In this document: in pieces, positions 33,257 to 40,430 of the stretch | Layout: the number at the start of each line of letters is the position of its first letter | Numbering within the stretch: the first letter of the stretch is position 1 | Assembly: GCA_016217965.1 (NCBI GenBank) | Contig: JACRFI010000006.1 | Location: 1-54,240, forward strand | DNA: 54,240 bases | Source: Candidatus Kaiserbacteria bacterium | GTDB taxonomy: Bacteria > Patescibacteriota > Minisyncoccia > Phycocordibacterales > UBA2100 | Direction: 5' to 3' | The notes under the pieces: generated by a model | Database searches by the model: none | What the model was told of the DNA's origin: nothing | The model's input: the letters and a program-made list of their open reading frames with translations, nothing else | Program-made: the position numbers and the translations under genes

Positions 33257-33940
33257 ATGCTCTATTTCTACACTGGAGGCGATAGAGAAAAAGCGCGCGC
33301 TGCGATACAAAAGGAGGTAGAACGCGCCGTGAAGAAGGGAAAAGCGTCTGTCGTGCGCATTACAGATGCGAACAGCGTTGAAGACCTTAGAACTGTCCTA
33401 CGAGGGCCTGGGATGTTTACCCCGTTAGAGGCCGGAGGCTCTCTAATGGGGTTCGGGGGAAAACGAGTCCTGGTGTTCGAAGGCGTGTGCGTAAATCCGG
33501 AGCTGATCGATATTTTCATGCAATCTCTCGACGCACTATCAGCATCCGATGAGAATGTTTTTGTCTACGAAGAAAAACCACTTGCGGACCTGCGCAAAAA
33601 GATCGAGAAGTACGCTTCAGGTGTTGAGAAATTTGACTCTCCCAAAAAAGAGCGCGATTCGAGCGTGTTTCAACTGGCGAATGCCTTGAAGAAGGGGGAT
33701 AAGAAAGCATTGTGGGTCGGGTATTTGCGCGAAATCGAGAAGGGGAATGCCCCAGAGATGCTTCATGGCATTCTTTTTTGGGCGGCAAAGGATATGCTGC
33801 TTCGCTCAAGAGCGGACAGTCCCGATCGAAGTCGAGGGATTGTGCTTGTCTCTACGCTTGCCGAGCTTCCGCATGCGTCGCGACGGAACGGTTTCGATCT
33901 TGAATATGCACTAGAAAAATTTGCGTTGTCGCTAACGTGA
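33257..33940 (+). CDS. holA: DNA polymerase III delta subunit-like protein
   Basis: Clamp-loader delta subunit relative that helps open the sliding clamp. The 227-residue protein shows the HolA pattern: FYTGGDREKARAAI at the start (in place of the family's nucleotide-fold strand), VLVFEGV, FVYEEKPLADLRKKIEKYA, and the C-terminal VFQLANALKKGDKKALWVG followed by APEMLHGILFWAAKDM. It is over 100 residues shorter than E. coli HolA (343), with reductions across the protein. A role in replication fits its position behind polA. Confidence 0.75.
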   Translation: MLYFYTGGDREKARAAIQKEVERAVKKGKASVVRITDANSVEDLRTVLRGPGMFTPLEAGGSLMGFGGKRVLVFEGVCVNPELIDIFMQSLDALSASDENVFVYEEKPLADLRKKIEKYASGVEKFDSPKKERDSSVFQLANALKKGDKKALWVGYLREIEKGNAPEMLHGILFWAAKDMLLRSRADSPDRSRGIVLVSTLAELPHASRRNGFDLEYALEKFALSLT

Positions 33941-33946
33941 TAAACT
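33938..33946 (+). promoter_or_regulatory. Extended -10 promoter before the Cys-rich secreted gene
   Basis: TGA TAAACT overlaps the holA-like stop codon and lies ten bases before ATG 33957. A very short leader is predicted. Confidence 0.4.
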
Positions 33947-33956
33947 GAGGGCACGT

Positions 33957-35303
33957 ATGGGTGTCGCTTCGCGCGCAGGTCTTGTGTTTGTAGCAATTTT
34001 AATTTTCTGTTCAGTTTTTATTATTTCGACCACCGTAACTCTTGCTTCATTTGCTGAGGGTGATGCGGAATGTGTCCCCGCGTTCGATCCATGCGGGTGC
34101 AATAAAGTTACAGGCCCAGACGGGTGTATAGGCGGTTTGAACAAATTATTTTGTCCATGTAAGGATGTCTCCGGAGGTGGCAAGACCCCGGGGATCTGTG
34201 TCGGCAATTTTAATTGCAAAGCTACAGCGACCAATAAAGGAGAAGCAACAATGGACCCTTCGAAATTGCTTGAGGCTCTGAAAGGCCTGATGGAGAAATT
34301 GAAAGGCAAAGGCGGAGGAGGAGGTGGAAGTCCGGATAACAAGCCGCCTGAGCAAAAAACGCCCGACCAGTATCCAAACTGTGTCTACAATGAGGCGACC
34401 AAAACGTATTCGCCGATTCCTTGCAAGAATCCAGACGGTACCGTGAATTTCGGAACCTTCGCGACCGACGGGCTCTCGCTCACGTCCGGACAAGGTTCGA
34501 GTCTCGCAGCATCTTTGCTCGATGCGTTGGACGGGGGTGATGAAGGGGAGTTCGACTACGGAGAGTATTTTGACTCTTTGAGTGAAGAAGAAAAAGAAAC
34601 AATTGGGGATGCTCTCATCAACACGATTACTGGTGAAGACGCAAGCAATGAAGAAGAAGAGGAAGTGCCTGCAACGACAACGCAACCAGTTGTTCCGCAG
34701 GGGACGATAGAACGATTGAGATCGAGTCTTTTTGGAGATATTTCTGTCGGAGAAGCGGGAGCGACATTTTTCGTCCGCTCGCGTGATGCCGAAAGCAACA
34801 CCGAAGTTGCTGGATTTTATGGTGGCGGAGCGTCTGGAATAGGGGCATCACAAAGCCTCGTGGGGCGCATGTGCGCAACGCGACCGTGGTCCGGCGGGTT
34901 TTTCTCAAAAATAATCCCAGAAGGATTCTTCGACGGACTTTGCACGCGAGCCGGCTACATCGTTGGCGCTGCGCCTGTACAAACAGGTGGTGCTCCGAAG
35001 CGCCCTCCTGCAAAAACCTCTCCGCCTGCGTCTGTGCCGAAAAAAACCGTTACGCCCGCGGCTGCCGAAGTAGATATCTGGGCAGAACCAGCAAGCGTGC
35101 GCCTCGGGACGCGCACATACATTTTCTGGACGTCTGAAAATGTGGCTTCATGCAAGGCAACAGGTCCAAGTTTTGAACAGAACTCCGTCTCGGGCGGAGC
35201 GTCCACCGTTCCGCTTGTTGATACGAGCACCTACAAGATAGTGTGCCTCACCGCAGCCTCAACGACTGTGGAGGATAGTGTGACAGTGCGCCTTGCTTTG
35301 TAA
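33957..35303 (+). CDS. Secreted Cys-rich protein with Ig-like C terminus, unknown
   Basis: A 448-residue exported protein. A signal peptide (about residues 1-30) is followed by a Cys-rich module with nine cysteines in about 60 residues (CVPAFDPCGCNK, LFCPCKD, GICVGNFNCK). Then come a glycine run, an acidic linker, and a C-terminal beta module with LGTRTYIFWTSENVASCKA that resembles an Ig-like fold. The gene at 40431 has a similar plan, with Cys pairs, low-complexity linker and beta-rich C-terminal end. Likely surface-exposed; function unknown. Confidence 0.7.
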   Translation: MGVASRAGLVFVAILIFCSVFIISTTVTLASFAEGDAECVPAFDPCGCNKVTGPDGCIGGLNKLFCPCKDVSGGGKTPGICVGNFNCKATATNKGEATMDPSKLLEALKGLMEKLKGKGGGGGGSPDNKPPEQKTPDQYPNCVYNEATKTYSPIPCKNPDGTVNFGTFATDGLSLTSGQGSSLAASLLDALDGGDEGEFDYGEYFDSLSEEEKETIGDALINTITGEDASNEEEEEVPATTTQPVVPQGTIERLRSSLFGDISVGEAGATFFVRSRDAESNTEVAGFYGGGASGIGASQSLVGRMCATRPWSGGFFSKIIPEGFFDGLCTRAGYIVGAAPVQTGGAPKRPPAKTSPPASVPKKTVTPAAAEVDIWAEPASVRLGTRTYIFWTSENVASCKATGPSFEQNSVSGGASTVPLVDTSTYKIVCLTAASTTVEDSVTVRLAL

Positions 35304-35318
35304 AATCCCGAACAAAAA

Positions 35319-35389
35319 TCCCCCGGGGAGGAATCGGACCTCCGTCAACTGCTTAAAAGGCAGCTGCTCTACCATTGAGCTACCAGGGG
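35319..35389 (-). tRNA. tRNA-Lys (UUU)
   Basis: A full cloverleaf folds by hand on the minus strand: acceptor CCCCTGG with CCGGGGG, D-arm GCTC/GAGC, anticodon arm GCTGC/GCAGT with loop CTTTTAA, and T-arm GGAGG/CCTCC. Anticodon TTT. CCA is not encoded, and a T-run after the discriminator base probably ends transcription. Unlike the other tRNA loci of the window, it has no endonuclease-like neighbour. Confidence 0.95.
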
Positions 35390-35442
35390 TTCTAGCTACT
35401 TATAGCAAACGTCGCTGGGATTCGCCATCTGCACGCGAGTGT

Positions 35443-35787
35443 TTACAGCGGCAAATCGTACGCGAAAGGTCCGGCGCCCATGACGAGAAGCGAGAGTGCC
35501 ATCACGAGCGCAAGTGCTGCAGTGCTTGTGGGCACGGGGCGCATCGAAGGCATGGCAAGCCAGGCTACTGTGCAGATGATACCAACGATCGCTGCGAGTT
35601 GGGTGAACGCACCAGCAAGAAAAAGGAGCGCGAGCACAGCATCTACGGCGCCGAAGAGCTTTAAAAGGGACCCAGCACTTTTCAGGCGGCTCCATGCGCT
35701 ATATGCGAATACTATTGAAAGTGATACGCGTATCAACAGCGCGGCGAAGGGAGAGAGGAAAAGGAGTTCGGGGAAGAAAGAAAGCAT
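35443..35787 (-). CDS. DoxX-family membrane protein
   Basis: A 114-residue protein with four hydrophobic helices and the DoxX-like ending MGAGPFAYDLPL. Related proteins act in respiratory or redox membrane complexes, but the role in such a reduced organism is unknown. ATG 35787 is chosen because an upstream TTG is weak. It lies between tRNA-Lys and the divergent methyltransferase gene. Confidence 0.8.
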   Translation of the reverse strand: MLSFFPELLFLSPFAALLIRVSLSIVFAYSAWSRLKSAGSLLKLFGAVDAVLALLFLAGAFTQLAAIVGIICTVAWLAMPSMRPVPTSTAALALVMALSLLVMGAGPFAYDLPL

Positions 35788-35830
35788 ATGCTTTACTTCC
35801 AAGGTACATGTTCCTGCTTTAAATTCAAGA

Positions 35831-35839
35831 TGCTATGGT
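35831..35839 (+). promoter_or_regulatory. Extended -10 promoter of the TrmH-type gene
   Basis: TGC TATGGT, six bases before ATG 35846. It decides the start over a longer open frame that begins at 35480. Confidence 0.5.
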
Positions 35840-35845
35840 GCGCGC

Positions 35846-36325
35846 ATGAAAGGATTCCCTCGTATCGCAGTCATGTTGCACAACGTTCGAAGTTCGCACA
35901 ACGTCGGCTCCATATTCCGCACCGCGGACGCGGCGGGAGTCGAGAAGATATTTCTCTCCGGCTATACGCCGACTCCTCGCGACCGATTTGAGAGGGTTCA
36001 GAAAAACATCGCAAAAACTGCTCTGGGAGCAGAAACACACGTGCTGTGGGAATTTCGGAAGAGTGCCGTTCCGCTTATTCGACAGCTCCGCAAAGATGGT
36101 CGGCTTATTGTCGCGGTCGAGCAAGACAAGCGTGCACATAATTATCGGACGTATTCAATCGAAAGGCCCACTGTTTTCGTATTTGGCAATGAGGTACGTG
36201 GGCTCTCGAAACAAATCCTCGATGTGTGTGACGACATTGTTGAGATACCCATGCATGGGAAAAAAGAGTCTCTCAATGTTTCCGTCGCCGCCGGAATCAT
36301 TTTGTTTGCACATCCTAGAAGCTAG
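35846..36325 (+). CDS. TrmH/SpoU-family RNA 2'-O-methyltransferase
   Basis: SAM-dependent RNA ribose methyltransferase with the SPOUT trefoil-knot fold. The 159-residue protein contains motif 1 NVRSSHNVGSIFRTADA, motif 2 VFVFGNEVRGLS, and motif 3 IPMHGKKESLNVSVAAGI, with the catalytic Arg and Ser/Asn residues in place. It lacks an extra N-terminal RNA-binding domain. The RNA target (tRNA or rRNA) cannot be assigned. Its last codons and stop are formed by a copy of ctagaagcta (36315-36324). Confidence 0.92.
   Translation: MKGFPRIAVMLHNVRSSHNVGSIFRTADAAGVEKIFLSGYTPTPRDRFERVQKNIAKTALGAETHVLWEFRKSAVPLIRQLRKDGRLIVAVEQDKRAHNYRTYSIERPTVFVFGNEVRGLSKQILDVCDDIVEIPMHGKKESLNVSVAAGIILFAHPRS
36315..36324. 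repeat. Single copy of the ctagaagcta decamer
   Basis: This decamer supplies the stop codons of both convergent genes: TAG of the methyltransferase on the plus strand and TAG of the LTD gene on the minus strand, through its palindromic ctag. Confidence 0.6.
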
Positions 36326-37314
36326 TAGACATACGCATCCACAGTCCTGCCTTCTGCATCCAAGAGCCTGATAGCATCGTGAGAATCGCGCCACAGCGGT
36401 CGGTCGCTTCGTAGAAAGAGCCGCCAAGTATTTGTACCGAATGAGAGGGAATTGCCATGCAGCGCCGCGCATCCCGTGTACGAAAGTGTGTTTTGAAGAA
36501 AAGAACGGCACTCTGCAGAGAGTTCTGTTGGCACGTTTGTGGGGAATGTACACGACGGCAGGCGCTCGATGTAGTCAAAGCATGCATCGCCGTAGCGTTT
36601 TAAGTTATCAGCAGTGAGTGGGAGTTCCGAAGCAGGCGTTGGGCACTGAAGAGAAAGCGGGGGATAAAAATCTTGGAAATCAGAAAGGTAGCCTGCGCAA
36701 ATGTTTTCTCGGAACGAGGCTCCGACAGGGGACGGCCCAGTCGCAACGAGCGCTACGCTCCCGGGATCAAGTGTCGCGGCGACGAGCGAGTTCACGTTTC
36801 CCTGGCGCAGCGGGGACGCAGCGCCTGGAATCGATACACGGACGCCGGTAAGTGCGCTTTGCAGCGACCAGCCAGCGAGCGATGTTGGGGCAGTATTGGA
36901 AAGAGATGCTTCGAGAACCAGGAATTCGCTATCCGCAGTATTGCCGGCTGTGTTGGAGTATGCGGGCGCAATGCGCACCGAGCCAAATATGGGTGACGGA
37001 TCACCAAATGTTGTGACATCGTTCACGCCTTGTATTATGTCCTCGTATTGCCGTTCGATATCCGAAAGTTGCTTTGAAACGTCTCTGGTTTCCACCTCCT
37101 CGGTTCCGCCAGCAAAAAGGTCCTCTTCTTCAACAAGTGGGACGAGTGTCGTCGGTTGCCAGGGAAGGGCAAAGCCAGTCGTCGTTCCGGAACCGATGAA
37201 CGAGAAATTTCGTACGCTCGCGAAGATGCGTTGCGGGCCGCGGTTCAAGATCCAGAAAATGATTCCGGCGATAACGACGAATGCAAAAAGCCCTAAGAGG
37301 ATGTTCCGAATCAT
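36322..37314 (-). CDS. Membrane-anchored LTD-like protein
   Basis: A 330-residue protein with one N-terminal membrane helix (about residues 4-24), an acidic coiled stalk (RDVSKQLSDIERQYEDIIQ), and a long extracytoplasmic region. That region contains an LTD-like module: SEFLVLEASLSNTAPTSLAGW, VRVSIPGA, GSVALVATG, and WRLFLRSDRPLWRDSHDAIR, then VDAYVY. Five or more cysteines may form disulfides. It is translated with murE through an ATGA overlap, which suggests an envelope role. Confidence 0.72.
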   Translation of the reverse strand: MIRNILLGLFAFVVIAGIIFWILNRGPQRIFASVRNFSFIGSGTTTGFALPWQPTTLVPLVEEEDLFAGGTEEVETRDVSKQLSDIERQYEDIIQGVNDVTTFGDPSPIFGSVRIAPAYSNTAGNTADSEFLVLEASLSNTAPTSLAGWSLQSALTGVRVSIPGAASPLRQGNVNSLVAATLDPGSVALVATGPSPVGASFRENICAGYLSDFQDFYPPLSLQCPTPASELPLTADNLKRYGDACFDYIERLPSCTFPTNVPTELSAECRSFLQNTLSYTGCAALHGNSLSFGTNTWRLFLRSDRPLWRDSHDAIRLLDAEGRTVDAYVY

Positions 37315-38579
37315 GCGCGTATAGTACCGCGATTTTTCACGAGCGCTTCCAGCTCCTCCCGCGCAACGCCAGAGTCACTCCATGGGAGCTTCGTTCCGCG
37401 TGGCCCGCAAATGCAAGGGTCTGTTCCTTTTCCGGTTATGAGGACGACATCAGACGCACGGGCGAGTGATATCGCCTTTTGTATGGCTTCACGCCTATCC
37501 ATCAGTATTTCGGGGGAATGTTTTGTGATGCCTCGTGCCAACCCCTCCACTATTGAACGCGGGTCTTCATCGTACGGATCTTCGTTCGTGAGGATGATAT
37601 GATCGCACATCTCGTCTGCGATGGAGCCCATGACGGGCCTTTTCCACATATCTCTGCCACCGCCTGTCGAACCGAGTACGCAAATTCTTCTCCTGTTGTA
37701 TGCGCCATAGATGGCACGAAGGGAATCGGGCGTGTGCGCATAGTCAACAATGACAGGAAAATCCTGGCCTGCCTCCACTCGCTCGGCGCGCCCTGGAATA
37801 GAGGTTACGTTCAGGATCCCGCGCGCAATAACGGGCGCTTTTATTTCCATCCACCGCGCGAGTGTCGCGGCAGCAAGCGCATTCAGAAGTGAGAATTTTC
37901 CGGGAAAATTGACATGGATGTCTGTTCCTTCAAATGCGAACGTGCCGCCTCTCTCGTTCGTTTCCCACGTGCCATCCTGCAGGGAGAATCCAATGGTGTG
38001 CTCGACTGGTAGTTGGAGGAACCGTGCGCTTTGAGGGTCTTCTACGTTTGCAAGCATGTAGCGTGGGCGTTTTTTTGAGCGCGCGAGCTGATGGCCCAAC
38101 TCGAATTTCGCGTCGGCGTACGCCTGCAAAGAGCCGTGTGACTCGATATGTTCTGGTGCAAGATTGAGGAAAATAAGCGCGTCCATTTCAAGGCCCCGGT
38201 GGCGATGTTGCCTCGCGCCTTCAGATGTCATTTCGACGAACGCGACAGTGCATCCGTCGCGGACAGCGTGCGAGAGGAATTTTTGCAAGAAAAATCTTCC
38301 CGCCATTGTCATGCGCATCAAATTTCGCTCACCCGCATCTCCAATCTTTATGCGGATGGTGCTGGCAAGCGCGGTCTTGTGCCCCGCCTCCTCGAATATC
38401 GCGTTCAAATATTCAATGGTCGAAGACTTTCCTTTCGTCCCTGTGACCCCGATGACTATCAGCTGCCGAGAGGGGAATCCATATAGAAATGCAGCGATCC
38501 ACGCGAGGACCAAATGATAGAAAGAGAAAATAGGCTTTGGGACGAGATGATGCAGAATGTTTTTTAGGCTCATATTCAC
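37311..38579 (-). CDS. murE: MurE-like Mur ligase without the N-terminal domain
   Basis: ATP-dependent ligase of the Mur family, expected to add the third amino acid to the peptidoglycan precursor. The 422-residue protein has an N-terminal membrane-like helix in place of the usual UDP-binding domain. It then has the central ATPase with GVTGTKGKSST, the substrate loop MTSEGARQHRHRG, FNLAPEHIE-type sequence (LNLAPEHIESHG), and the C-terminal domain with VDYAHTPDSL, GSTGGGRDMWKRPVMG, and NEDPYDEDP. NEDPYDEDP differs from the meso-DAP loop DNPR, so the added amino acid is uncertain. It overlaps ruvA and the LTD gene by four bases each. Confidence 0.88.
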   Translation of the reverse strand: MNMSLKNILHHLVPKPIFSFYHLVLAWIAAFLYGFPSRQLIVIGVTGTKGKSSTIEYLNAIFEEAGHKTALASTIRIKIGDAGERNLMRMTMAGRFFLQKFLSHAVRDGCTVAFVEMTSEGARQHRHRGLEMDALIFLNLAPEHIESHGSLQAYADAKFELGHQLARSKKRPRYMLANVEDPQSARFLQLPVEHTIGFSLQDGTWETNERGGTFAFEGTDIHVNFPGKFSLLNALAAATLARWMEIKAPVIARGILNVTSIPGRAERVEAGQDFPVIVDYAHTPDSLRAIYGAYNRRRICVLGSTGGGRDMWKRPVMGSIADEMCDHIILTNEDPYDEDPRSIVEGLARGITKHSPEILMDRREAIQKAISLARASDVVLITGKGTDPCICGPRGTKLPWSDSGVAREELEALVKNRGTIRA

Positions 38580-39148
38580 GCGCCGCCCAAAATTTTCAGC
38601 GCCTCACGCAAGCGCTCATTGCTTTTTTCAAGGCTAGCAGGCACTTTGCGCAGCGCATCGCGCGCCTCCTGCTGCGAATACCCGAGGCTCTTTAGCGCCT
38701 CGAGCGCTTCATGGTCGCCCTTAAGTGCTGCGTCCGCGCCCTCGCTAGATGCTCCCACCTTGTCCCGCAATTCTACGACGATCTTCTCCGCAGTTTTTCT
38801 TCCGATGCCGGATACTTTCGTGAGATATTCGGATTTTCCATGCCCTATAGCCGAGCGAAGCGTTTCGACGCTTGCGATATCGAGAATACCAAGCGCAGAC
38901 TTGGGGCCGATGCCGGATACAGTGAGAAGCATCTCGAAAAATCGCAGTTCTTCTTCAGTTACGAATCCATATAAGTCTTGTGCGTCCTCCTTGACGGCAA
39001 GATGCGTCCAGAATGAAGCGGGCAATTGAGGGGAGAGAGGCGCGAGGGATTGTTTCGTGGCGAAAATCTTATATCCGACTCCGGATACCAAAAGGATGCA
39101 GTACGTTAGGCGCTTCGAGTGGATGATACCCTCTAAAAACCCGATCAT
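38576..39148 (-). CDS. ruvA: Holliday junction DNA-binding protein RuvA
   Basis: Tetrameric protein that grips Holliday junctions and positions RuvB. The 190-residue protein has the N-terminal OB fold beginning MIGFLEGII, two helix-hairpin-helix motifs (LLTVSGIGPKSALGIL and LTKVSGIGRKTAEKIV), and the C-terminal RuvB-binding domain with EALKSLGYSQQEA. ATG 39148 matches the family start; an ATG two codons upstream (39154) is possible. Its leader abuts the tagcttctag repeats. It leads a ruvA-murE-LTD operon in which all three genes overlap. Confidence 0.95.
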   Translation of the reverse strand: MIGFLEGIIHSKRLTYCILLVSGVGYKIFATKQSLAPLSPQLPASFWTHLAVKEDAQDLYGFVTEEELRFFEMLLTVSGIGPKSALGILDIASVETLRSAIGHGKSEYLTKVSGIGRKTAEKIVVELRDKVGASSEGADAALKGDHEALEALKSLGYSQQEARDALRKVPASLEKSNERLREALKILGGA

Positions 39149-39153
39149 ACACA

Positions 39154-39188
39154 TAGCTTACAGCTTCTAGCTTCTAGCTTCTAGCTTT
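39154..39188. repeat. Heptad repeat cluster cttctag between ruvA and rpsT
   Basis: Three to four units of cttctag in tandem, containing one full tagcttctag decamer at 39168-39177. It fills the gap between the divergent ruvA and rpsT genes and may influence both promoters. Confidence 0.6.
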
Positions 39189-39213
39189 GATTGCGCATAG
39201 CCACGAAATCATG

Positions 39214-39219
39214 TAGTAT
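39214..39219 (+). promoter_or_regulatory. -10 element of rpsT
   Basis: TAGTAT, eight bases before ATG 39228, with TG directly in front. A near-leaderless transcript is predicted. Confidence 0.45.
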
Positions 39220-39227
39220 CGTGCGCG

Positions 39228-39494
39228 ATGGCAATAACAAGTTCAGCAAAGAAGGCTCAGCGCGTTTCCGAAAGGCGGACTGTTTTCAATACGCGAACAA
39301 AACGAGCCATGAAAGGCCTCATCAAAGAAGCGGGGAGCATGGTAACGGGAAAGAAAGCGAAAGAAGCGCTCGCGCTACTTCCCAAGGTCTACCAGGCAGT
39401 CGATAAGGCAATGAAAAGCGGCGTCATTAAACAAGGAGCGGCTGCCCGCATCAAATCGCGGCTCTCCAAGCGCATCCGCGCCATCTCTGCGTAA
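39228..39494 (+). CDS. rpsT: Small ribosomal subunit protein bS20
   Basis: Primary 16S rRNA-binding protein of the small subunit. The 88-residue protein is rich in Lys, Arg and Ala, and starts MAITSSAKKAQRVSERRTVF, continues NTRTKRAMKGLIKEA, and ends with VIKQGAAARIKSRLSKRI, as expected for the three-helix bS20 fold. Length is normal. Confidence 0.95.
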   Translation: MAITSSAKKAQRVSERRTVFNTRTKRAMKGLIKEAGSMVTGKKAKEALALLPKVYQAVDKAMKSGVIKQGAAARIKSRLSKRIRAISA

Positions 39495-39535
39495 TTTGTT
39501 TACTTAGAGCACGAATTCGACTATCCTGGCCCTAC

Positions 39536-39610
39536 GCTCTCGTCGTTCAACGGATAGGACATTTCCTTGCGGAGGAAAAAATCGAGGTTCGATTCCTCGC
39601 GAGGGCACCA
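39536..39610 (+). tRNA. tRNA-Arg (GCG) with encoded CCA
   Basis: Cloverleaf by hand: acceptor GCTCTCG with CGAGGGC, D-arm GTTC/GGAC, anticodon arm TTTCC/GGAAA with loop TTGCGGA, and T-arm CGAGG/CCTCG with TTCGATT. The anticodon reads GCG, which would decode CGC and CGU. Most bacteria use ACG (edited to inosine) for these codons. This is the only tRNA here whose CCA end is encoded (39608-39610). The stop of the HTH endonuclease-like gene is three bases away. Confidence 0.93.
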
Positions 39611-39612
39611 TC

Positions 39613-40308
39613 TTACGAAGCATTTGCAGAGACAATTCGATCACAAATCGCTTCGCCAAGGGCGAGGACTTCTTTTAGTAGGGCAACACCGCCATATTTA
39701 ACAATGCAAATGCCTTTGAAATTTTGCCTGAATTTTTTCGTTTTGCTGCGCGGTTTAATCCATAGTTTTCCAAATTGAGTTTCCGGTACATCGAGAAGTT
39801 TTGACCAGTATCGTCGAGTTTCTTTCTTCCTGTGATAATAATGTAGGTGCAAGCGGACACGGATTTTCTTTTCATCAATATCAAAACAGTTTCTGAGCAT
39901 CGTTAAATACAATGTAATGAGGCGGGGATCGGTATTCGCAAATATGAGAGCGCACGTCGCTTTGTGCTTTGTCCCCTCTGCCCAATAAAGCATTGAGAGT
40001 AATGCTTTTTGAAATTCCTCGTTTTCTATAGGCAGTTTTTGTGCGGTTGTAACTCCGCGTGAAGCGTGTACCGCGTCGCGTGCCATCTTGTCGCGTCGCA
40101 ATTTCGCGGCGGACAAACCCCTGATACTCTTTAAGTGCTCAAGCCGTGCGTTTTCGTCAAAAAATGCGGGATACTTTTCACCAAGCCAAATTGATAGCGT
40201 GCTTTTTGGTATTGGATGGATTGCGCGAATTTCCGCGTAGGTCATTCCTTTCTTGCGAAGTTTTTCAACTGCATTTTTCTCTGTCTGGGAATATCTATTT
40301 CCGCTCAC
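39613..40308 (-). CDS. HTH protein with LAGLIDADG-like motif, convergent with tRNA-Arg
   Basis: A 231-residue protein of a family I cannot name. An N-terminal helix-turn-helix (about residues 10-45, KLRKKGMTYAEIRAIHPIPK followed by STLSIWLG) is joined to a domain with LYWAEGTK (107-114) and FANTDPRLITLYL. These two motifs also occur in the protein at 47632, as LYLGEGSK and SNTDPRIIQIFI. The LYxxEG motif resembles the core of LAGLIDADG-type endonucleases or WhiA-like domains. GTG 40308 is chosen because TACAAT lies six bases before it, and because the protein then aligns at its start with the paralogue. The longer form from 40422 is rejected. Confidence 0.72.
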   Translation of the reverse strand: MSGNRYSQTEKNAVEKLRKKGMTYAEIRAIHPIPKSTLSIWLGEKYPAFFDENARLEHLKSIRGLSAAKLRRDKMARDAVHASRGVTTAQKLPIENEEFQKALLSMLYWAEGTKHKATCALIFANTDPRLITLYLTMLRNCFDIDEKKIRVRLHLHYYHRKKETRRYWSKLLDVPETQFGKLWIKPRSKTKKFRQNFKGICIVKYGGVALLKEVLALGEAICDRIVSANAS

Positions 40309-40314
40309 AGTGTA

Positions 40315-40320
40315 ATTGTA
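40315..40320 (-). promoter_or_regulatory. -10 element that decides the start of the HTH gene
   Basis: TACAAT on the minus strand, six bases before GTG 40308. Predicts a leaderless transcript. Confidence 0.5.
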
Positions 40321-40393
40321 CAGCTTACTAGTATTGGTATATAGACATCCGGGTTCGATAGTGTGGATATCTGCAACTTTCCACATGTATCCA

Positions 40394-40422
40394 TTGCGTT
40401 CGATGGCTTGAGGGAGCATCAT
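40394..40422 (+). promoter_or_regulatory. Weak promoter before the large Gly/Pro-repeat gene
   Basis: TTGCGT and CATCAT separated by 17 bases, with ATG 40431 eight bases further on. Weak at the -10 but correctly spaced. Confidence 0.35.
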
Positions 40423-40430
40423 TGGGACAC

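Noticed and set aside
40309-40422. Longer N terminus of the HTH gene from 40422
   Set aside because: The extension has no counterpart in the paralogue at 47632, overlaps the divergent gene's promoter, and a good -10 lies six bases before GTG 40308.
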